Source: GN02-872 sp963518665 (GTDB lineage: Bacteria > Patescibacteriota > Gracilibacteria > BD1-5 > UBA6164). Taken from it: a stretch of DNA of 46,897 bases. Both the position numbers and the translations under genes were made by a program. Below the pieces are notes generated by a model. It saw only the letters and a program-made list of their open reading frames with translations, did not search any database and had not been told where the DNA came from. The stretch is from contig CAUQKR010000005.1 in the NCBI GenBank assembly GCA_963518665.1, forward strand, positions 1-46,897, read 5' to 3'. This document shows, piece after piece, positions 19,178-27,565 of this stretch (position 1 is its first letter; every line of letters starts with the position of its first letter).

Positions 19178-19627
19178 GGGGTTATTTATGGTTTCTATTG
19201 GTAGATTAGTCCAGATTATATGCTTCCAGGGAGATGTTTTTGACTTCCTCTAATCAAGCAAAAACAAAAATAAATGCAAAAAATAGAATTGCAAGAGGTC
19301 TAGCTGCTTTCAAATCAAGCTTTAGTCCTGTAGCTGTTGTTGCTTAATTACAACCTACGAAACTGTAGCCTTTGCTTTGCACTGATGTCAGATGACTGCT
19401 ACACTATTTTTTAAAAAATTTTATCTTTCATTTTTTAAAAAATTATTTTTGAAAGGTTTGTAAAATAATGTTTTGAAATTTTAATTCATTTTACAATATC
19501 AAAAAAATTTTATCTTGAAATATTTTTGTTTATTTTTGATTTTCAAGATTATAAAAAATAAAATATGGAAGTAAATGTATTTTCTTGGCCTGCCAAGACA
19601 TGGGTTCAAATCCCATTAACTCCACCA
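19178..19627 (+). ncRNA. ssrA: tmRNA (SsrA)
   Basis: The 5' end GGGGTTA pairs with TAACTCC before the terminal ACCA, forming the seven-pair acceptor stem. GGGTTCAAATCCC is a canonical T arm. The tag frame begins at GCA 19258 and runs 29 codons to TAA at 19345: AKTKINAKNRIARGL ... ending SPVAVVA. The tag is long but ends in small hydrophobic residues as protease tags do. It has no TGA and stops at TAA, as needed where UGA means glycine. The region after the tag (GCCTTTGCTTTGCACTGATG and following) can form pseudoknots. tmRNA rescues stalled ribosomes with SmpB (not in this window). Its CCA is encoded and lies inside a 20-bp repeat that marks a putative integration site. Confidence 0.92.
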
Positions 19628-19641
19628 TTTGAGATAAAAAA
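19622..19641 (+). repeat. Direct repeat copy 1 (putative attachment site) at the tmRNA 3' end
   Basis: CCACCATTTGAGATAAAAAA; the first six bases are the encoded 3' end of tmRNA. An identical 20-mer is at 26335. tmRNA 3' ends are well-known integration sites, and a type I restriction-modification cluster lies between the copies. Confidence 0.75.
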
Positions 19642-19827
19642 TTGGCATTGGTAGAATTATATCTATTTAATGCCATTTTTAAAATATGTAAAAATGCAAG
19701 TTTGAGCAGTTTATCAAATACCTAGTGAGACATTAAGACTATTTTTCATCTAATTTAAACTAAAAGTTTGAGTTCGACGAAAAGTGGTTTTAGGACTGTT
19801 TTTATTTTTTAATAACTATTTAAAAAT
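19642..19827 (+). promoter_or_regulatory. Leader region of hsdM, related to the leader at 26355
   Basis: A 7-bp inverted repeat TGGCATT/AATGCCA (19643-19675) follows the direct repeat. The second half (about 19732-19797) aligns with 26417-26470, sharing ACTATTTTT, TTTAAA and a GAAAAAGT(A/G)GTTTTAG-like end. It probably holds the promoter and control sites of the operon; I cannot place a confident -35/-10 pair. Confidence 0.45.
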
Positions 19828-21375
19828 ATGACAAAAGAACAACAAAGAGCAGAACTTCATAAAATGATATGGAAAATGGCAAATGATGCTAGATGAAGTG
19901 TTGATGGATGGGATTTTAAACAATATGTTTTATGAATGCTTTTTTATCGTTTTATTAGTGAAAATTTAATAAAATATATCAATGAAAATGAACCTGATAC
20001 TGATTTTGATTATACAAAATTATCAGATGATGAAGCTGAATTTGGTAGAGCTGATACAGTAAAAGAAAAATGATTTTACATATTACCAAGTGAGCTTTTT
20101 ATAAATGTAGTTAAAAAATCAAAAAATGATGCTAATTTAAATGAAACTCTTTCAAGAGTTTTTAAAAATATTGAAGCTTCTGCCAAATGAACTGAAAGTG
20201 AAGATGACTTAAGAGGTTTATTTGATGATTTAGATGTAAATTCAAAAAAACTATGAGCAACAGTTGAACAAAGAAATAAAAAACTTGCAGAACTTCTTGA
20301 ATCAATTTCTGAATTAAATTTTTGAAGCTATAAAGAAAATACTATTGATACTTTCTGAGATGCTTATGAATATCTGATGACGATGTATGCAAGTAATGCA
20401 GGTAAATCAGGTTGAGAATTTTTTACTCCGCAAGAAGTAAGTGAGCTTTTAGCAAAAATTACAACTGTTTGAAAAACTGAAGTTAACAAAGTTTATGATC
20501 CAGCTTGTGGTTCTTGATCTTTACTTTTAAAATTTGCAAAAGTATTATGAAAAGAAAATGTAAGACAAGGTTTCTTTGGACAAGAAATAAATATCACAAC
20601 TTACAATCTTTGTCGTATTAATATGTTTTTACACGATATTAACTATGAAAAATTTGAAATAGCTCATGGGGACACTTTAACTCATCCTGCTCACTGGGAT
20701 GATGAGCCTTTTGATGCTATCGTTTCAAATCCTCCTTATTCTATCAATTGGGAATGAGATGCTAATCCTATTTTAATCAATGATCCTCGTTTTTCTCCTG
20801 CATGAGTTTTGGCCCCAAAATCAAAAGCTGATTTAGCTTTTACTATGCATATTTTATCATGGCTTGCTACCAGCTGAACTGCTGCAATAGTTGAATTTCC
20901 TTGAGTTTTGTATAGATGATGAGCAGAAAAAAAAATCAGAAAATATTTAATAGATAATAATTTTATTGATACAGTTATTCAACTACCTTCAGATTTATTT
21001 TTTGGAACTTCAATTGCTACTTGTATAATAGTTTTAAAAAAATCAAAAAAAGATAATAAAACTTTGTTTATCGATGCAACAAATGAAGTGATTAGATGAT
21101 GAAATAAAAATAAATTAAGTGAAGATAATATTGCAAATATTTTAAATTCTTTTATATCTCGTGAAGATAAAGAACATATTTCAAAGCTTGTAGATAATTC
21201 TAAAATTGCAGAGAACGATTATAATATTGCAGTATCAAGTTATGTAGAACAAAAAGACACAAGAGAAGTAATTGATATAAAAGTATTAAATAAACAAATA
21301 GAAGAAATAGTTGAAAAACAAAATGTTCTAAGAAAATCTATTGATGAAATAGTGGCTGATTTAGAAGGAAAATAA
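19828..21375 (+). CDS. hsdM: Type I restriction-modification DNA methyltransferase subunit HsdM
   Basis: The 515-residue protein has the HsdM N-terminal helical domain (MIWKMANDARGSVDGWDFKQ, YVLGMLFYRFISE), the link FGDAYEYLMTMYASNAGKSGGEFFTPQEV, SAM motif I VYDPACGSGSLLLKF near residue 223 and the catalytic NPPY in VSNPPYSINWEG near residue 300. It methylates adenine N6 at the sequence chosen by HsdS and also forms the core of the restriction complex with HsdR. The motif ACGSGS has one glycine as TGA, so the gene is adapted to this code. It is the first gene of a likely hsdM-hsdS-small protein-hsdR operon. Confidence 0.93.
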
Positions 21376-21396
21376 TTTTAAATAATTACAAGAATT

Positions 21397-22497
21397 ATGA
21401 ATAAAATAGAAAAATTATTAAATGAATTTTGTCCTGATGGTGTTGAGTTTAAGGATTTAGGAGATGTTTTAGATTATGAGCAACCTTGAAAATATCTTGT
21501 TGATTCAACGAATTATGATAATTCTTATAAAACACCTGTTTTAACAGCATGACAAACTTTTATTCTTTGATATACAGATGAAGAAGACTGAATATATCAA
21601 GCTTCTAAAGAAAATCCTGTTATAATTTTTGATGATTTTACAACAGCTTTTAAATGGGTAGATTTTTCATTTAAAGCAAAATCATCAGCAATGAAAATGC
21701 TTACTTCTAAAAATATTAAAGAATATAATCTTCGTTATATTTTTTTTGCAATGAGTTGTTTAACTTATTCTCCACAAGACCATGCCAGACAATGGATTCA
21801 AACTTATTCAAAAATCCAAATCCCAATCCCACCAATAGAAATCCAAAAAGAAATAGTAAAAATTCTTGATAATTTTACTCTGCTGGAAGCAGAGCTGGAA
21901 GCAGAGCTGGAAGCAAGAAAGAAACAGTATGAGTATTATAGAGATGATTTGTTGAGTTTTTGAGATGATGAGGTGGAAATGAGATTTTTAGAAAAAGTTT
22001 ATAAGTTTCAATATTGAAAAGGAAATACTATTCCGACTATATGATGAGATTATCCAGTGTATGGTAGTAATTGAATAGTTTGAACTCATAATGAATATAA
22101 TAGTGAAGATTCACCAGTGATAGGACATATTTGATCATATGCTGGTATTGTAAATTGGGGAAAATGAAAGCACTTTGTTACATATAATGGGGTTATTTGT
22201 AAGTTAATAGCTGAAGATGTATTGCCAAAATATGCTTACAATCAATTATTAAAACAAGATTTTAATTCAATGGCTAAAAATGAAGCACAACCTTTTGTTT
22301 CTTATGCAGCACTTAATAAAACATTAATCCCAGTTCCTTCACAAGAAAAACAACAAGAAATTGTTACAATTCTTGATAAATTTGATGCTTTGGTAAATGA
22401 TATAAGTGTTTGACTTCCTGCAGAATTAAAAGCTAGAAGACAGCAATATGAATATTATAGAAATAAATTGTTAGATTTTAAAGTTTTAGAGAAATAG
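21397..22497 (+). CDS. hsdS: Type I restriction-modification specificity subunit HsdS with 12-bp repeat spacer
   Basis: The 366-residue protein has two target-recognition domains, each followed by a conserved helix: the first ends IQIPIPPIEIQKEIVKILDN, the second LIPVPSQEKQQEIVTILDKF. Each half closes with ARKKQYEYYRDDLLSF or ARRQQYEYYRNKLLDF. The two domains read the two halves of a bipartite DNA target. Between them lies LLEAELEAELEA, encoded by a 12-bp repeat. TGA serves as glycine in both halves. The gene starts 21 nt after hsdM. It lies within the putative island and is intact, in contrast to the decayed hsdS at 26490. Confidence 0.92.
21882..21917 (+). repeat. 12-bp in-frame tandem repeats in hsdS
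   Basis: GCTGGAAGCAGA occurs twice exactly (21882-21893, 21894-21905) and a third time with its last two bases changed (21906-21917). The unit encodes LEAE/ELEA and is much richer in G+C than its surroundings. It sits in the helical spacer between the two recognition domains. Confidence 0.9.
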
Positions 22498-22547
22498 AAA
22501 ATGGTTTTTTGTAGGGAACAAATATTTATTTTTAATATTTATGAGAA

Positions 22548-23045
22548 ATGGAAAATCTATTTATTGCAATTATATGAGGTTTTATTTGATGATTATCTTG
22601 AATAATTTTACATTATTATAATCTAAGAAAAGAAAGGTTTTTTAAATTACAAGAAAAATGAGAAGAATTATTAAAAGTTTTATATGAATATCAAGATGTT
22701 TTGTTAAAAGTTGATTCATTAAAAGATGATGTAGAAATAGAAAGTATTTGAATTAAAACAGAAGAACAATTACAAAAATTTAAATATATTTCAAGTATTC
22801 ATCAAAATGAAGCAGATAAAAAACAAAAATTAAGAGAAAAAATTTGGACTTTAATAAATATATACTTTCCTTTTTTAGAACAAGATTTTAGAGAATATAC
22901 AACGATAGAATTAAATCATCATCCAGATTTAGAGTTAAATCCAAATACTTTGAATTCAAGAGAAAATAAAATTTGAGAAATATGAAAGAAGTTAATTTTA
23001 AATATAAATAAAGAAAGAACTGTTTTTTTGTTTTTTAAAATATAA
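22548..23045 (+). CDS. Small membrane-anchored protein inside the hsd operon
   Basis: The 165-residue protein has a glycine-rich N-terminal membrane helix (LFIAIIGGFIGGLSGIILHY, with all but one Gly as TGA), then a charged helical part (RFFKLQEKGEELLKVLYEYQ, KYISSIHQNEADKKQKLREK, PFLEQDFREYTTIELNHHP). I know no family for it. It lies between hsdS and hsdR in the same direction with gaps of about 50 nt, so it is probably co-expressed with the restriction system. Small membrane proteins in defence operons often act as effectors or sensors, but it could also be unrelated cargo. The start at 22548 is chosen because the overlapping ATG at 22541 opens a short frame that soon stops. Confidence 0.7.
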
Positions 23046-23097
23046 TTTTGAGACTTGATAAAAATAATACTTTAAATAAAAAATAATTTTCTAAACC

Positions 23098-26000
23098 ATG
23101 ACAACCAAAAACCTAAACCTAGTTGCTCAAAATCCACAAAGCACTGTAGTAACTGAATACATCCCATCAGAAAGAAAAGCTGAAAACTATCAAAGTGAAG
23201 ATGCTCTTGAAAAAGAGTTTATTAGACAACTTCAAAATCAAGCTTATGAGTATATAGATATTACAAATGAAGCTGATTTAGTGAAAAATCTAAGAATCGG
23301 GCTTGAAAAACTAAATAATTATAACTTTAGTGATAATGAGTGGGAACATTTTTTCAAAACTGAAATTGCAAATCCAAATCAAAGTATAGAAGATAAAACT
23401 GCAACTATTCAAGAAGATTATATAAAAGTTTTAAAATGTGATAATTGAGAGGATAAAAATATTTACTTACTTGATAAAAAAGATATTCACAATAATAATT
23501 TGCAAGTTATAAATCAATATGCAACTGATGAAGGAACGAGATCAAATCGTTATGATGTAACAGTTTTGGTAAATGGTTTGCCTTTGGTACATATCGAACT
23601 AAAAAGAAGATGAGTAGCTTTACAAGAAGCTTTTAATCAAATAAATAGATATCAAAGAGAAAGTTTTTGGGCAGATAGTTGACTTTTTGAATATATTCAA
23701 CTTTTTGTAATTTCAAATGGAACTTATACAAAATATTATAGTAATACTACAAGATTTTCTCATGTAAAAGAACAAGGAAGTAAATCAAATACAAAATGAA
23801 AAAAATCAAGTAATAGTTTTGAATTTACAAGTTGGTGGGCTGATTATACAAACAGACCAATTATTGATTTAATAGATTTTTCAAAAACATTTTTTGCTAA
23901 ACATACTCTCCTTAATATTTTAACTAAATATTGTATTTTTACTGCAGAAAAGCAGCTACTGGTTATGAGACCGTACCAAATCGTAGCTACTGAAAAAATT
24001 ATTAATAAAATTGAAGTAAGTTCATATTATAAAAAATATGGAACAATTGATGCTGGTGGTTATGTATGGCATACAACTTGATCAGGAAAAACTGTAACGA
24101 GCTTTAAAACTGCACAAATTGCAAGTAAATTACCAAATATTAAAAAAGTACTTTTTGTAGTTGATAGAAAAGATTTGGATTATCAAACTATGAAAGAATA
24201 TGACAAATTTGAAAAGTGAGCAGCAAATAGTAATACAAGTACAGCAAAATTAACTCAGCAACTTGAAGATCCAAAATCAAAAATAATTATTACAACTATT
24301 CAAAAACTAGATAAATTTATTAAAAAAAATAAATGACATGCTATTTTTGAGTGAGAAATAGTTATCATATTTGATGAGTGTCATCGTAGCCAATTTGGTG
24401 ATATGCATAAATCAATAACTGATGCTTTTAAAAAATATTATTTATTTGGTTTTACTTGAACTCCAATTTTTGCTAAAAACTCTATTTGATGAAAACATCC
24501 TGATGTAAGAACTACTATTCAAGCTTTTGGTTGTTTTGAACATTGAGATCTAAAAAACTGTCCAAAAGATGACCATCAAACATCAATTCATTCTTATACA
24601 ATAGTTGATGCAATTGCTGATAAAAATGTATTACCTTTTAAGATAGAATATGTTTCAACAATAAAAAAAGCTGAAGATATAGAAGATAAATCAATTACTG
24701 ATATTGATAGAGATAAAGCATTATCTGATCCAGAAAGAATTTCAAAGATTGTAAACTATATTCGTAAGCATTTTGACCAAAAAACAAAAAGAAATAGTTT
24801 TTATACCTTAAAAGATAGAAGACTTGCTTGATTTAATTCAATTTTTGCAGTTTCATCTATTCCAATGGCAAAACTGTATTATGAAGAATTTAAAAAGCAA
24901 TTAAATTGATTACCAAGTGATAAACAATTAAAAGTTGGAACTATTTTTAGTTACACAGCTAATGAAGAAGAACCAGATGGAACTTATGATGAAAATGTGG
25001 AAGATACAAGTAATTTAGATCAAACTTCTAGAGATTTTTTAGAAAATGTTATTGGAGATTATAATAATATGTTTCAAACTTCATTTGATACTAGCTCTGA
25101 TAAATTTCAAAATTATTACAAAGATTTAAGTCAAAGAGTAAAAGATAGAGAAATAGATATTTTGATTGTTGTAAATATGTTTTTAACTGGTTTTGATGCT
25201 ACAACTCTAAATACTCTTTGGGTTGATAAAAATCTAAAATATCACTGACTTATTCAAGCTTTTTCAAGAACTAATCGTATTTTAAACAGTGTAAAAACTC
25301 AGTGAAATATAGTTTGTTTTAGAAATTTAGAAAAAGCTACAAATGATGCAATTTCACTTTTTGGAGATAGACAAGCTTGTTGAATTGTACTTCTAAAAAC
25401 ATTTGATGAATATTATAAATGATATGAAGAATCTGACAAAAAAGTAAAATGATATGTTGAATTAATTTCTCAGTTACAATCACAATTTCCAGTTGGAGAA
25501 ATGATAGTTTCTGAAAAAGAACAAAAAGAATTTGTTAAATTATATAGTTGAATTTTAAAACTTCGTAATATTCTAACTACTTTTGATGATTTTAATTGAA
25601 AAGAAATTTTAACACCAAGAGATATTCAAGATTATCATAGCATGTATATTGAACTCTATAATGAATTTAGAAAATGAAAAGATAGTGAAAAAGAAGTGAT
25701 TAATGATGATTTAGTTTTTGAAATGGAATTAATTAAACAAGTGGAAATTAATATTGATTATATTATTGAACTTATTAAAAAATATCACTCTAGTAATACA
25801 AAAGATAAAGAAATTTTAAGTGATATTAATAAAGCAATTAATTCGAGTGTTAAACTTCGTAATAAAAAAGATTTAATAGATCAATTTATCGAAAATCTTG
25901 ATGCATCAACATCAGTTGATGATGATTGGTTAGAATATGTTGAAAAAAAGAAAATAGAAGAGTTAGATAAAATAATTGAAGAAGAAAATTTGAATAAAGA

Positions 26001-26196
26001 TGAAACTTATAGTTTTGTTGAAAATTCTTTTAGAGATGGTTTTATTGGAAAAACTTGAACTTGAATAACAAAAATTTTGCCACAGGTTTCTCGTTTTTCT
26101 AAAGATAAAGCAAGAACTCAAAAAAGAAATATTGTTATAGAAAAATTAACTAATTTCTTTGATAGATTTTTTGATATATCAAGTAAGGAAATTTAA
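23098..26196 (+). CDS. hsdR: Type I restriction endonuclease subunit HsdR
   Basis: The 1032-residue protein has an N-terminal PD-(D/E)XK nuclease (RYDVTVLVNGLPLVHIELKR, residues about 155-172), then the translocase: Walker A TTGSGKT near residue 326 (first glycine TGA), DECHRSQ near 425, FGFTGTP, then NMFLTGFDATTLNTLWVDKN and the arginine-finger motif IQAFSRTNRI. The C-terminal helical part (residues about 860-1032) binds the HsdM2-HsdS core. It translocates DNA with ATP and cuts away from the recognition site. It resembles EcoR124I-type HsdR in layout. The frame is unbroken, so the system looks functional. A strong terminator follows. Confidence 0.93.
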
Positions 26197-26226
26197 AAAA
26201 CTAGAACATTAGTTCTAGTTTTTTTG
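26197..26226 (+). terminator. Terminator of the hsd operon
   Basis: An 11-bp stem AAAACTAGAAC / GTTCTAGTTTT with loop ATTA followed by seven T. Confidence 0.8.
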
Positions 26227-26298
26227 TTCTCAAATTTGCAAAAGAATCCTTCTAATATTCTCATAAATCTTCACAACTTCATATTTATTCTCAAACAT
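26215..26298 (-). other. Possible short ORF or gene fragment ahead of the second direct repeat
   Basis: The minus frame ending in TAG at 26215 reads WWDKQEASLTFCQIMFENKY, EVVKIYENIRRILLQIGEQK, then N. The frame is open as far as about 26365, through the second 20-bp repeat, but the only ATG is at 26298 (27 residues). The composition looks protein-like, so it may be the truncated C-terminus of a gene cut by insertion. The rest of 26227-26489 shows no further gene. Confidence 0.25.
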
Positions 26299-26334
26299 AA
26301 TTTGACAAAAAGTTAGACTAGCTTCTTGTTTGTC

Positions 26335-26354
26335 CCACCATTTGAGATAAAAAA
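26335..26354 (+). repeat. Direct repeat copy 2 (putative attachment site)
   Basis: The same CCACCATTTGAGATAAAAAA as at 19622, identical over 20 bp, about 6.7 kb downstream and beyond hsdR. The sequence before it (TTGTC) is not the tmRNA T arm. Confidence 0.75.
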
Positions 26355-26489
26355 ATAATACTAAATTATTTTACTTTATTTAGTGCTATTTACTTAAATT
26401 CGATAAAAATAGTATAAAACTATTTTTTCTTGAGTTTAAATTTTTTGAATTTATGAAAAAGTAGTTTTAGAAAAGTAAATGATTGAAGT
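26355..26489 (+). repeat. Second leader region related to the hsdM leader
   Basis: It has an inverted repeat ACTAAAT/ATTTAGT (26360-26384) just after the direct repeat, and a 26417-26470 stretch alignable with 19732-19797. It precedes the decayed hsdS, as the first leader precedes hsdM. Confidence 0.45.
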
Positions 26490-27414
26490 ATGAGTAAAAA
26501 TAATTTAATAAAAAAGCCGATTTCTCAATTAGTTGATGTTTATAATAATATTAGAGTTCCATTATCTTCTAATCAAAGGGAGAATTTAGAAAAATATATC
26601 CATATTATTGAGCTCAATGAATAGTTGATTATGTAGATAATTATTTGTTTGACTGAGAATATATTTTAGTTGCTGAAGATTGAGAGAATTTAAGATCAAA
26701 TAATCAAAATATATGTAACTTAGTGCGTGGTAAATTTTGGGTAAATAATCATGCACATATATTAAAAGCTAATAACTAGAATGTTACTAAATATTTATTT
26801 TATAATTTTAATAGAATAAATTTTATAAATTATATAACTTGAAGTGCTCAACCAAAATTAAACAAAGAAAATTTGTTAAATATTAAAACTTTTGTACATT
26901 CAAAACAAGAACAACAAAAAATCTATTCAATTCTTTCAAATCTTGACTCAAAAATAGAACTAAACAACAAAATAAATTCAGAACTAGAGAAAATGGCTAA
27001 AAGTCTTTATGATTATTGGTTTATTCAGTTTGATTTTCCAGATAAAAATTGAAAACCTTATAAAAGCAGTAGCTGAAAAATGGTTTGGAATGAAGAGTTA
27101 AAAAGAGAAATTCCTGAGGGGTGGAAGGTTGGAAATTTAAAAGAAAATTCCTTAACAAAACTAATAAAACCTTGAATTGATATTTTTGAAAATGAAAAAA
27201 TATATTTAGCAACTGCTGATGTTTCAAATAATGATTGATTAGAACAAATAAAATTAATTATTCCAAATGATGAATTTTTAAAAAATTATCATGAAAAAAC
27301 ATATTGAATTTATAAAAAAATTTATTTGAATCAAATCGAAAATCAAAAACTTACTGAAAACTTAGAGATTAGCTTTTGCCTATGCTTATGAATTGACAAG
27401 TTAGAGTAAAATAG
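26490..27414 (+). pseudogene. Decayed hsdS (type I specificity subunit)
   Basis: The sequence clearly derives from HsdS of another subtype: VYNNIRVPLSSNQRENLEK, then (one base off) YPYYGAQGIVDYVDNYLFDG, EYILVAEDGENLRSNNQNIC, NLVRGKFWVNNHAHILKANN. The frame shifts in an A run near 26590, a TAG stop lies at 26777-26779 after KANN, and the second recognition domain (after FENEKIYLATADVSNN) is mostly missing. A further shift near 27370 separates LTENLE from LLPMLMNGQVRVK. No hsdM or hsdR accompanies it. It looks like the remnant of an earlier restriction-modification module, possibly kept as a source of recognition sequences. Confidence 0.85.
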
Positions 27415-27458
27415 TTTTTTGTAAATTTATTTTTAAAATTATGATTTAGAATAAAAAT

Positions 27459-27488
27459 AAAAGCTTATATTTTATAAGCTTTTTTCTT
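27459..27488 (+). terminator. Terminator after the hsdS remnant
   Basis: An 11-bp stem AAAAGCTTATA / TATAAGCTTTT with a 3-nt loop and T run. The rest of the 27415-27565 gap shows nothing else. Confidence 0.7.
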
Positions 27489-27565
27489 TTATTTTTAGCT
27501 TATTTTTTGCAAAAAGAAAATCATTATGATAAAATAAGGTAAATTTAATAATTTAAACAAATTTT

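Noticed and set aside
21397..22497. hsdS split into several short genes by in-frame stops
   Set aside because: All interruptions are TGA, read as glycine here; the frame is continuous.
19622..26354. Complete prophage or integrative conjugative element at tmRNA
   Set aside because: No integrase, capsid, replication or conjugation genes occur between the repeats; only the restriction-modification operon and a short fragment.
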